Shown: positions 23,827 through 30,975 of the stretch, piece after piece | Numbering within the stretch: position 1 is the first letter of the stretch | Layout of the letters: every line of letters starts with the position of its first letter | Assembly: GCA_900751695.1 (NCBI GenBank) | Contig: CAADSS010000010.1 | Span: 1-40,195 of the forward strand | Source of the DNA: an uncultured Collinsella sp. | Lineage (GTDB): Bacteria > Actinomycetota > Coriobacteriia > Coriobacteriales > Coriobacteriaceae | DNA length: 40,195 bases | Direction: 5' to 3' | Notes under the pieces: generated by a model | Database searches by the model: none | Told to the model about the DNA's origin: nothing | The model's input: the letters and a program-made list of their open reading frames with translations, nothing else | Program-made: the position numbers and the translations under genes

Positions 23827-25537
23827 AAAAGCGAAGACGGTCAATGTCCTTGAGGGGCCGATAACCGAGTCGTGCGCCGAGTTCCCCGCGCGCCACGTGT
23901 TTGTCAAATGCCCGGAGTGCCGCCGTGTGATCGATGAGGCGCGCCTGCACGACAACCTCGAGGTCTGCCCTCGTTGCGGCAAACACTTTCGCGTGAGCGG
24001 TCGCGCGCGCATGCGCATGACGGTCGACGCGGGTACCTTTGAGGAATGGGATGCCAATCTGGCGTCGAAGGACTTCCTCTCGTTTCCCGGTTATGCCGAC
24101 AAGCTTAAGAGCGTGAGCGAGCGTTCGGGCGAGCGCGATGCCGTTGTGTGCGGCAGGGGCAAAATCTGCGGCTGCGATACCGCGCTCTTCTTTATGGATG
24201 CCAACTTTATGATGGGCTCAATGGGCTCCGTGGTGGGCGAGAAGATCTGTCGTGTCTTTGAGCGCGCGGCCGAGTTGGGGCTGCCGGTCGTTGGCTTTAC
24301 CGTATCGGGCGGCGCCCGCATGCAGGAGGGCGTGACCTCGCTCATGCAGATGGCCAAGATTTCTGCGGCGGTTAGGCGCCACAGCGAGGCGGGCGGCCTG
24401 TATATCACGGTGCTCACCGATCCCACGACCGGAGGTGTAACCGCGAGCTTTGCCATGGAGGGCGACATTATCCTGGCCGAGCCCGATGCCCTGACGGCAT
24501 TTGCCGGCCCGCGCGTGATCGAGCAGAACATGCACAAGCGTCTGCCCAAGGGATTCCAGCGTTCCGAGTTTTTGCTGGAGCACGGCTTTTGCGATGCCGT
24601 TGTTCCGCGTGGTGAGATTGCGCTCACGGTAGGCGAGCTGCTGGCGCTGCACGAAGGGCACGCGCCCGGCCTGGGGGCACCGCATGAGATCGTGCATACG
24701 GGTCGTCGCGACAAAAAGCTGGGACACTTGTTTAAGCGCTCGGCCGCACCAAAAAGCGCGCTCGAAATCGTCAAACAGACTCGTTCGGCGAACCGCGCCA
24801 CGGCAGGCGAGATGATCTCGTTGGGTCTCGACGGATTCGTAGAGCTGCACGGCGACCGCTACTTTGGCGACGATGCTGCCGTGGTGGGCGGCATCGGCTG
24901 GAAAGACGGGCGACCCGTGACGGTTATCGCCATCGAGCGCGGTACCACGACCAAAGAGCGCATGCGTCGCAACTTTGGTATGGCACATCCCGAGGGCTAC
25001 CGCAAGGCACGTCGCCTGATGCACCAAGCCGAGAAATTTGGTCGGCCGGTTCTGTGCCTGGTTGATACTTCGGGCGCGTTTTGCGGCATCGGTGCCGAGG
25101 AGCGCGGCCAGGGCGAGGCGATTGCCCAGAATCTCATGGAGATGAGCGGCCTTAAGACGCCGATTGTCTCGGTGGTGACAGGCGAGGGCGGCTCTGGTGG
25201 CGCGCTGGCGCTGTCCGTGGCCGACCGCATCCTGATGCTCTCGAGCTCGGCCTATTCGGTCGTGAGCCCCGAGGCCTGTGCGTCGATCCTGTGGAAGGAT
25301 ACCGAGCGCGCGAATGAGGCCGCTGAGGCGCTTAAGCTCACGGCCCCCGATCTGTTGGCGCTCGGCATCATCGACGGCATTGTTGACGATAGGGGCCTGT
25401 CGCATGAGGAGATCGCCGGTGTCGTCATGTCCTCGGCATTTGATGCCTTCGATACGCTTGGGCAGCTCGACGACGCGACCCTCACAAACCTCCGCTACGA
25501 AAAGTACCGCGCAATCGGTCAGTACCGCACGATGTGA
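23813..25537 (+). CDS. accDA: Acetyl-CoA carboxylase carboxyltransferase, fused beta and alpha subunits
   Basis: 574 residues: an AccD half (about 1-290) joined to an AccA half (from about residue 314) in one open frame, with no stop or frame change. It moves the carboxyl group from biotin to acetyl-CoA, giving malonyl-CoA. The AccD zinc ribbon is C33, C36, C52 and C55; GGARMQEG and TTGGVTASFA belong to its crotonase-like core. The AccA half shows LHGDRYFGDD, RNFGMAHPEGYRKA, GAFCGIGAEERGQG and GEGGSGGALA. Many bacteria encode these as two proteins. Start at 23813 (alternative 23819). The TGA stop lies inside a hairpin repeat. Confidence 0.95.
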   Translation: MLMNRKAKTVNVLEGPITESCAEFPARHVFVKCPECRRVIDEARLHDNLEVCPRCGKHFRVSGRARMRMTVDAGTFEEWDANLASKDFLSFPGYADKLKSVSERSGERDAVVCGRGKICGCDTALFFMDANFMMGSMGSVVGEKICRVFERAAELGLPVVGFTVSGGARMQEGVTSLMQMAKISAAVRRHSEAGGLYITVLTDPTTGGVTASFAMEGDIILAEPDALTAFAGPRVIEQNMHKRLPKGFQRSEFLLEHGFCDAVVPRGEIALTVGELLALHEGHAPGLGAPHEIVHTGRRDKKLGHLFKRSAAPKSALEIVKQTRSANRATAGEMISLGLDGFVELHGDRYFGDDAAVVGGIGWKDGRPVTVIAIERGTTTKERMRRNFGMAHPEGYRKARRLMHQAEKFGRPVLCLVDTSGAFCGIGAEERGQGEAIAQNLMEMSGLKTPIVSVVTGEGGSGGALALSVADRILMLSSSAYSVVSPEACASILWKDTERANEAAEALKLTAPDLLALGIIDGIVDDRGLSHEEIAGVVMSSAFDAFDTLGQLDDATLTNLRYEKYRAIGQYRTM

Positions 25538-25585
25538 CAAAGGGACAGTCCGCATGTCACATTGGGAAAGGCGTTCCATGTCACA
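25533..25585. repeat. Hairpin repeat pair with GGGACAG core at the accDA-EIIC junction
   Basis: TGTGACA (25533-25539) and TGTCACA (25555-25561) form a 7-bp stem around a loop holding GGGACAGTCC. A further TGTCACA at 25579-25585 follows after GGGAAAGGCGTTCC, a degenerate second unit. The repeat covers the accDA stop codon and the start codon of the next gene. Same family as the hairpins at 35089-35280 and 37429-37755. Confidence 0.65.
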
Positions 25586-26792
25586 AGTTTCTAACACCTC
25601 GTTTACAACGACGGTTTCATCAAACGCCATGGCCGTGGTGGACTATCTGTCCAAAAGCATGATGTCGGCGTTGCCGTTTATTGTCTGCGCGGCGCTGTTC
25701 CGCACCGTTGCCGTCATTATGGGCGAAGGCATGCTTGGTCTATGGCCTGCCGATTCCGAAATCTATCGCCTGTTTTACAGCTGGCTGTATAACGCTGGCT
25801 ATTACTTTTTGTCCATCTATCTTGGTTGGGCCGCTGCCCGCCAGCTCGGTTGCTCGGAGCAGCTGGGCATGATGCTGGGCGGCGTATTGATTGTGCCCGA
25901 TCTGCTTAAGCTCGTTGATGCCGCATCGACGACGGGGGCATCGATGACTTTCGTGTATGGTCTACTTCCCGCGCCGGTCAACGATTACACGACGACTGTT
26001 ATTCCGGTTCTCATCTCGGTGCCCGTGCTATGGCGAGTGGAGTGTTTCTTCCAGCGCGTTATCCCTAAGGCCGTGGCGTTTTCGTTTGTTCCGTTTGCAA
26101 CCATGCTCGTCATGGTTCCGGTCTCGCTGTGTATTACGGCGCCGGCGGGCAGCTATCTGGGCATGCTGTTGGGACAGCTTATGTTTATGCTTGGCAATTC
26201 CGGTGGCATCGTGTCGCTGCTCACGCTTATGGGACTTGCCGCGGGTTGGGAGTTTCTTAAGATCGCGGGTGTCAGCAACGTTGTCCTATCGCTCGCCTAT
26301 GCGCAGTTTATGAGTGTGGGAACGGATTCGTGCATTCTGATCGCTGCGACGATGGCGACGTTCGCCGTTTGGGGCATGCCCTTTGGCGCGTCGCTCCGCG
26401 TTGTGGATAAGGACGAGAAGGCGCTCATGCTGGGCTATTCGATCTCGGGCGTGCTTGGCGGCGTAAGCGAGCCGGCGCTGTACGGCTGCGGCTTTAAATA
26501 TGGCAGGTGTCTGACATGCATGGCCATTGGCGGCGCCGTCGGAGGCCTTGTTGCGGCCGTGGGCCACGTTACGGCCTATACCATCGGCATGACGAATGTC
26601 CTTATGGTCATTGGCTTTGCCACGGGCGGCATCTCGAATCTGCTGTGGTGCTGCGCTGCCGGCGGCGCAGCATTTGCGGTGTCTGCGGCGCTGAGCTACT
26701 GCTTTGGCGTGGCGCCGGCGAAGGGGCAGGCGGCAGAAGACGGAGCCGATTCACCCGAAACCTCGAAGAGCGTGGCCGAAGTAAGCGCGTAA
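25578..26792 (+). CDS. PTS EIIC-like membrane protein without EIIB or EIIA domains
   Basis: 404 residues, about ten hydrophobic membrane segments. The motif GGVSEPALYGCGF, together with SALPFIVCAALFRT at the start, places it with sugar permease EIIC domains of the glucose/beta-glucoside group, where GxxEPALYG is characteristic. Neither an EIIB cysteine domain nor an EIIA domain is fused or adjacent, so transport would need partners encoded elsewhere, or it has another role. ATG at 25578 with GGAAAGG upstream; an in-frame ATG at 25554 lies within the repeat. It is 40 bases after accDA and probably the last gene of the fatty acid operon, before a terminator. The substrate cannot be stated. Confidence 0.75.
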   Translation: MSQVSNTSFTTTVSSNAMAVVDYLSKSMMSALPFIVCAALFRTVAVIMGEGMLGLWPADSEIYRLFYSWLYNAGYYFLSIYLGWAAARQLGCSEQLGMMLGGVLIVPDLLKLVDAASTTGASMTFVYGLLPAPVNDYTTTVIPVLISVPVLWRVECFFQRVIPKAVAFSFVPFATMLVMVPVSLCITAPAGSYLGMLLGQLMFMLGNSGGIVSLLTLMGLAAGWEFLKIAGVSNVVLSLAYAQFMSVGTDSCILIAATMATFAVWGMPFGASLRVVDKDEKALMLGYSISGVLGGVSEPALYGCGFKYGRCLTCMAIGGAVGGLVAAVGHVTAYTIGMTNVLMVIGFATGGISNLLWCCAAGGAAFAVSAALSYCFGVAPAKGQAAEDGADSPETSKSVAEVSA

Positions 26793-26830
26793 ACCTGTGC
26801 GACACAAGGACGATTCCTTTGCCACATTCC

Positions 26831-26863
26831 AAGGCTGTGGTCCGTGTGGGCTGCGGCCTTTTT
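26831..26863 (+). terminator. Terminator of the fatty acid operon
   Basis: AAGGCTGTGG pairs with CTGCGGCCTT (three wobbles) around a 10-base loop, followed by TTT. A degenerate GGGAC-type repeat (TGTGCGACACAAGGACG at 26796) lies just before it. Confidence 0.7.
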
Positions 26864-26890
26864 GTATCTGTGGGGCAAAGTGGCTACACT
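26862..26890 (+). promoter_or_regulatory. Likely promoter of the cation efflux gene
   Basis: TTGTAT (26862-26867) and TACACT (26885-26890) with a 17-bp spacer, directly after the preceding terminator and 53 bases before the next start codon. Confidence 0.55.
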
Positions 26891-26943
26891 ACAATCCGTT
26901 TGAGCAATAGATATATAGGTAGTACCGTGGGGGGCAGGTAAAG

Positions 26944-28098
26944 ATGGTCGAGTGGATTGTTAAACGAGCACAGGGTGACCGTGCGCGCGTGGGCACGTTG
27001 ACGGGCGTGGTGTGCATTATCGCCAATGTGGCACTTTGCGCTGCAAAGGGTGCAATTGGCGTGCTGTCGGGATCGGTTTCGATCGTGGCGGACGCCATGA
27101 ACAACCTGTCCGATGCCAGCTCGAATATCGTGAGCGTGCTGGGCTTTAGGCTGGCGAGCAAGCCGGCCGACCCCGAGCATCCTTACGGACATGGCCGCTA
27201 CGAGTATCTCTCGGGTCTGGTTGTGGCGGCGCTCGTGCTGCTTATTGGCATCGAACTGGTGAAGTCCTCGGTGGAGCGTATCGTCAACCCGGAGCCTGTC
27301 GAGTTCTCGCTTGCCCTGGTGGCAGTTCTAGCGCTTTCGATGGTTGTAAAGCTGTGGATGGCGGTCCTCAACCAAAAGCTCGGCGATCGCATTGAGTCCG
27401 AGACGCTGCATGCGACCGCGCAGGATTCCAAGAACGATGTTCTTGCTACGGGCGCCGTGTTAGCGTGCGCAATTGTTTCGCAGGTGACGCACATCAATCT
27501 TGACGCATGGGTCGGCCTTGCCGTTGGCGCCTATATCGGCTGGAGCGGCTTTGAGCTCATCCTGGATACGGTGAGCCCGCTTTTGGGCCAGGCGCCCGAT
27601 CCTAAGCTGGTCAAGCACATTCGAGACAAAATCATGAGCTACCCCGGCGTTTTGGGCGTTCACGATTTGATGGTTCACGACTACGGCCCGGGCAGGAAGT
27701 TCGCAACCGCTCACGCCGAGATGGCGGCTGAGGCCAGCCCGCTGGAAAGTCACGACACGCTCGACAACATTGAACAGGCATTTAGGAACGAAGACGGCAT
27801 GATTGTCACGCTCCATTACGACCCCATCGTGACCGACGATCCAAAGGTGGCGAGCATGCGTTTGCGCATCAACGCTATGGCTCAAGAGATTGATAGCCGC
27901 CTCTCGATCCACGACCTACGCTGTGTTCCGGGCCCCACGCACACCAACGTGATCTTTGACTGCGTGCGTCCCTCGGATCTGCAGATGAGTGCCGAAGACT
28001 TAAAGCACGCGCTGGCACAACGGGTCGAATCGGAATATCCCAAGTCGATTGCCAAGATCACGATCGACGAAGACTACGTAGGGCATACCCACGAGTAG
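26944..28098 (+). CDS. Cation diffusion facilitator family transporter
   Basis: 384 residues. It exchanges cytoplasmic divalent metal ions (Zn, Fe, Mn or Co in this family) for protons. An N-terminal region with about six membrane segments carries D50 and D57 in VADAMNNLSDASS and, in a later helix, HATAQDSKNDV, the usual four-ligand transport site; HPYGHGRYEYLSG is the signature after helix 2. The C-terminal part (from about 215) is the cytoplasmic metal-binding dimerisation domain with HDLMVHDYGPGRKFATAHAE. It is longer than the roughly 300 residues of the simplest members, due to an extended C-terminal domain. Metal choice cannot be told from sequence alone. Own promoter; the phosphatase gene follows after 39 bases. 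Confidence 0.92.
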   Translation: MVEWIVKRAQGDRARVGTLTGVVCIIANVALCAAKGAIGVLSGSVSIVADAMNNLSDASSNIVSVLGFRLASKPADPEHPYGHGRYEYLSGLVVAALVLLIGIELVKSSVERIVNPEPVEFSLALVAVLALSMVVKLWMAVLNQKLGDRIESETLHATAQDSKNDVLATGAVLACAIVSQVTHINLDAWVGLAVGAYIGWSGFELILDTVSPLLGQAPDPKLVKHIRDKIMSYPGVLGVHDLMVHDYGPGRKFATAHAEMAAEASPLESHDTLDNIEQAFRNEDGMIVTLHYDPIVTDDPKVASMRLRINAMAQEIDSRLSIHDLRCVPGPTHTNVIFDCVRPSDLQMSAEDLKHALAQRVESEYPKSIAKITIDEDYVGHTHE

Positions 28099-28137
28099 GG
28101 CTGTGCCAGCAAAGCAAGTTATACAGAAGGGGAGAAT

Positions 28138-28764
28138 ATGAAGAGGCTGTATCTGCTCCGCCACGGCCAGACGGAATTCAACGTCAAAAAGCTCGTCCAG
28201 GGTCGCTGCGATTCTCCGTTGACCGACCTGGGCCGCAAGCAAGCGGGAATGGCAGCCGCATGGCTCAAAGCCCACGGCGTCGTCCCCGACAAAGTGGTCT
28301 CTTCGCCCTTAGGCCGAGCCATGGACACGGCTCAGCTCGTCGCATGCGAGCTCCTCGGCCCGGATACAGCAGTCGAGCCCTGCGAAGGCATCATCGAGCG
28401 CAGCTACGGCACCTTCGAAGAAGGCCCCCACGACGCCCTACCCACCGACGTCTGGGACCCCGGCGAGGACTTGGTCCCCTTTGGAGGAGAAGGAAGTCAT
28501 GCCCTGCAGGAGCGCATGGTAGCCACCCTCACCAATCTCATGGGCGCCGAGGGGATCGAAACCCTCCTAGCAGTAAGCCACGGCAGCGCCAGCCGCCAAT
28601 TCATCAAGGCTGCAGCCCCAGAGGGCTTCGAGCTCCCAACAATACTCCCCAACTGCGCCATTATGATTTTCGATTTTGATGAGGCGGAGCCACAAGTAGA
28701 GGGCGAGCCAATGCAATGCAAGTTCACCCTCCAGCAAATAGTGGACCCCCAACAAAGTCATTAG
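28138..28764 (+). CDS. Histidine phosphatase family protein (phosphoglycerate mutase-like)
   Basis: 208 residues. The N-terminal RHGQTEFN gives the phospho-accepting H9 and its arginine partner R8; SSPLGRAMDTA and VSHGSASRQF supply the second arginine and the second catalytic histidine. Such short members are mostly cofactor-independent small-molecule phosphatases of the GpmB/CobC/PhoE type, so phosphoglycerate mutase activity should not be assumed. ATG start with AAGGGGAGA upstream. It is probably co-transcribed with the cation transporter. A very large inverted repeat starts 38 bases after its stop. Confidence 0.9.
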   Translation: MKRLYLLRHGQTEFNVKKLVQGRCDSPLTDLGRKQAGMAAAWLKAHGVVPDKVVSSPLGRAMDTAQLVACELLGPDTAVEPCEGIIERSYGTFEEGPHDALPTDVWDPGEDLVPFGGEGSHALQERMVATLTNLMGAEGIETLLAVSHGSASRQFIKAAAPEGFELPTILPNCAIMIFDFDEAEPQVEGEPMQCKFTLQQIVDPQQSH

Positions 28765-28802
28765 CCTGAGCGAGCAGAGTTAAGCAGACATCAACGTGTC
28801 GT

Positions 28803-28953
28803 CTCCCGAGCACGGCGGAGGGCCGGAGAAATATATTAAGGTCATCGCGAGTTCCGCACGCAAAGGAGAGCACTTAATGTGCTCTCCGTCTTGCGCAGGA
28901 CTGTAGAGCAGGGACCTTAATATATTTCTCCGGCCCTCCGCCGTGCTCGGGAG
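28803..28953. repeat. Perfect 41-bp inverted repeat with inner hairpin
   Basis: Left arm 28803-28843 and right arm 28913-28953 are exact reverse complements over all 41 bases (starting CTCCCGAGCACGGCGGAG). The 69-base centre holds a further perfect stem, GGAGAGCAC (28865-28873) with GTGCTCTCC (28879-28887). Transcribed either way, it would make one very long hairpin. No open frame and no clear target-site duplication at its ends (GTCGT left, CCATC right). It could be a non-autonomous mobile element, a strong bidirectional terminator-like structure, or a source of double-stranded RNA. Confidence 0.9.
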
Positions 28954-29004
28954 CCATCCACGCACTTTACCTGCGTAAACAATGTGAGTGAAATATGAAT
29001 CTCG

Positions 29005-29030
29005 ATGGATACGCCCGCAGCCGTGTATAC
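29005..29030 (+). promoter_or_regulatory. Copy 2 of the shared ribosomal-operon element (rplC)
   Basis: ATGGATACGCCCG (29005-29017), then CCGTGTATAC ending at 29030. It matches the rplB copy at 23 of 26 positions. TATACT (29026-29031) could be a -10 box, but no good -35 is visible 16-18 bp upstream. Confidence 0.45.
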
Positions 29031-29142
29031 TAAACAGCTGTGTGAAACCAGGGGAGTATTCTGGCTGGACAAAATGCCTGCTTAATAGGGTTGTCAGGTA
29101 GTCCGGGCGAAATACAAGGCTGGGGAGCACGTCGTGTAAGTA

Positions 29143-29194
29143 GTGGTCCTCTAGGGGCGTACGCTCGGTGGTGTACGCATTGTCCCAAGACCAC
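29143..29194 (+). promoter_or_regulatory. Nested stem-loop in the rplC leader
   Basis: GTGGTC (29143-29148) with GACCAC (29189-29194) encloses GCGTAC (29157-29162) with GTACGC (29173-29178); GGG and CCC lie between them and may pair. It ends 21 bases before the rplC start. An r-protein leader regulated by L3 or L4 is a reasonable inference, since this unit begins a ribosomal operon that lost its usual rpsJ leader. Confidence 0.5.
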
Positions 29195-29214
29195 GCGAGA
29201 GTTGGGATCATATC

Positions 29215-29835
29215 TTGATCAGCATGATTCTCGGCCGCAAGATTGGCATGACCCAGGTTTGGGACGAGGACGATAACGTCGTTCCCGTCACGGTCATCCA
29301 GGCTGGCCCCTGCGCTGTCTCGCAGGTTAAAACTCAGGCAACCGACGGCTATGACGCCGTCCAGATCGGTTTCGGCGACATCAAGGCCAAGAACGTGAAC
29401 AAGCCCATGGCTGGTCACTTCGCCAAGGCTGGCGTCGAGCCTGTCCGCTTCCTTCGTGAGGTCCGCGTCGAGAACGGCGAGGAGCACAAGGTCGGCGAGG
29501 TCGTCACCGTCGCTGATTTCGCTGATGTCGAGAAGGTCGACGTCATCGGTACCTCCAAGGGTAAGGGCTTCCAGGGTCGCATCAAGCGCTGGGGTCAGCG
29601 CCGCGGTCCTATGACGCATGGTTCTCACTTCCAGCGTCACCCCGGTTCTATCGGTCAGTGCGCCTATCCTGCGCGCGTCCTCAAGGGCGTCAAGATGGCC
29701 GGTCACATGGGTAACGAGCGCGTTACCGTCAAGAACCTTTCCGTTGTCCGCATCGATGCCGAGCAGAACCTCATCTTGGTCAAGGGCGCTGTCCCGGGTG
29801 CCAAGAATGGTCTCGTCGCCATCCGTATGGCCTAA
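29215..29835 (+). CDS. rplC: 50S ribosomal protein L3
   Basis: 206 residues. L3 binds 23S rRNA early in assembly and reaches the peptidyl transferase centre. ILGRKIGMTQVW is the N-terminal signature; GFQGRIKRWGQRRGPMTHGS with HRHPGSIGQ-like residues (here HFQRHPGSIGQ) is the central loop. Two starts are possible: TTG at 29215, 7 bases after GGGA, or ATG at 29224 with no ribosome site at proper distance. The TTG adds MIS and fits L3 proteins that have a few residues before the ILG motif, so it is chosen with moderate confidence. First gene of its unit, after a leader of about 185 bases. Confidence 0.93.
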   Translation: MISMILGRKIGMTQVWDEDDNVVPVTVIQAGPCAVSQVKTQATDGYDAVQIGFGDIKAKNVNKPMAGHFAKAGVEPVRFLREVRVENGEEHKVGEVVTVADFADVEKVDVIGTSKGKGFQGRIKRWGQRRGPMTHGSHFQRHPGSIGQCAYPARVLKGVKMAGHMGNERVTVKNLSVVRIDAEQNLILVKGAVPGAKNGLVAIRMA

Positions 29836-29881
29836 GGGCCCAGCCCATTTAGCCCAGCGTCATACCAAGGAGAACACTTAA

Positions 29882-30508
29882 ATGGCAAAGTTTGAAGTAA
29901 AGAACAGCGAGGGCAAGAAGGTCGCCGAGGCCGAGCTCGCCGCTGAGGTGTACGGCATCGAGCCGAACATCCACGTTATGCACCACATCGTCAAGTGCCA
30001 GATGGCCTCTTGGCGTCAGGGCACCCAGTCCGCTAAGGGCCGCTCTGAGGTTTCCGGTGGCGGCAAGAAGCCTTGGCGTCAGAAGGGCACCGGCCGTGCC
30101 CGCCAGGGTTCCATCCGTGCTGCCCAGTGGCGTCACGGTGGCGTTGTCTTCGCCCCCAAGCCCCGTTCCTACGCTAAGCGTATGAACAACAAGGAGGTCA
30201 AGCTGGCTATGCGCTCCGCGCTGTCCGCCAAGCTGGCCGATGGCGAGCTCGTGCTCGTCGACGACTACGGCTTCGAGAAGCCTTCCACCAAGGCTGCCGT
30301 TGCCATGCTCAAGGCTCTTGGCCTTGAGGGCAAGCGTCTGACCATCATCGTTCGCGATGAGGACGTCAACGCCTACCTGTCGTTCCGCAATATTCCCAAG
30401 ACGTTCATCATCACCGCTGACGAGGCCAACACCTACGATCTCGTCAACAACAACGCTGTGCTGATGCCCGCCGACATCGCCGCTCACTTCGGGGAGGTGC
30501 TTGCATAA
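29882..30508 (+). CDS. rplD: 50S ribosomal protein L4
   Basis: 208 residues. L4 lines the nascent peptide tunnel, and in E. coli it also represses the S10 operon by binding the leader RNA. MHHIVKCQMASWRQGT and the long loop with SGGGKKPWRQKGTGRARQGS are the tunnel-loop signatures; a globular domain follows. ATG start with AAGGAG 9 bases upstream. It runs directly into rplW, whose ATG follows the stop with no gap, so the two are translationally coupled. Any autogenous control here would act on the rplC leader, since rpsJ is elsewhere. Confidence 0.96.
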   Translation: MAKFEVKNSEGKKVAEAELAAEVYGIEPNIHVMHHIVKCQMASWRQGTQSAKGRSEVSGGGKKPWRQKGTGRARQGSIRAAQWRHGGVVFAPKPRSYAKRMNNKEVKLAMRSALSAKLADGELVLVDDYGFEKPSTKAAVAMLKALGLEGKRLTIIVRDEDVNAYLSFRNIPKTFIITADEANTYDLVNNNAVLMPADIAAHFGEVLA

Positions 30509-30796
30509 ATGACCGCCCACGAGATCATCATCCGTCCGATCGTGTCCGAGCGTTCCTTCTCCGGCATGGAGCAGAACAAGTACACGTTCGAGGTCGCAAA
30601 GGATGCTAACAAGTATCAGATCAAGGACGCTGTCGAGGAGATCTTCGGCGTCAAGGTCGTTCGCGTGAACACCTTGACGGTCAAGCCCAAGACCAAGCGC
30701 GTGCGCTATGTCGCCGGCAAGACCCGTTCTTGGAAGAAGGCCATCGTCACGCTGGCCGAGGGCGACACCATCGAGGTCTTTGGCAACCAGGCCTAA
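30509..30796 (+). CDS. rplW: 50S ribosomal protein L23
   Basis: 95 residues, standard. L23 lies at the tunnel exit and is the docking site for trigger factor and the signal recognition particle. IIIRPIVSERSF at the N-terminus, NKYTFEVAKDANKYQIKDAV and the VNTLTVKPKTKR loop are typical. Its ATG directly follows the rplD stop, with GGGGAGG inside rplD as the ribosome site. A 179-base gap with a hairpin follows before rplB, longer than usual within this operon. Confidence 0.96.
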   Translation: MTAHEIIIRPIVSERSFSGMEQNKYTFEVAKDANKYQIKDAVEEIFGVKVVRVNTLTVKPKTKRVRYVAGKTRSWKKAIVTLAEGDTIEVFGNQA

Positions 30797-30814
30797 GACT
30801 CGCTGCTGTTGAGT

Positions 30815-30850
30815 GAGCTCATGCCTCCCAAATAGGGGAGGCGAGAGCTC
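30815..30850 (+). other. Stem-loop between rplW and rplB
   Basis: GAGCTC (30815-30820) pairs with GAGCTC (30845-30850) outside GCCTCCC (30823-30829) with GGGAGGC (30836-30842). No T-run follows, so it is more likely a processing or attenuation site than a full terminator. Confidence 0.5.
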
Positions 30851-30869
30851 AAGGTTTCGGGCGTATAAA

Positions 30870-30895
30870 ATGGACACGCCCGGAACCGTGTATAC
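30870..30895 (+). promoter_or_regulatory. Copy 3 of the shared ribosomal-operon element (rplB)
   Basis: ATGGACACGCCCG (30870-30882), then CCGTGTATAC ending at 30895, almost the same as upstream of rplC. CGGGCGT (30858-30864) and ACGCCCG (30876-30882) also make a hairpin that includes part of the element. It suggests that rplB has its own promoter or control site. Confidence 0.45.
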
Positions 30896-30975
30896 GTCCG
30901 GTGTCATCGCACCCGAGGCAGAACCTCGAATCCCTGTCTGCGATGGCTAACGGATTCCTATTGAAAGGGATTGTA

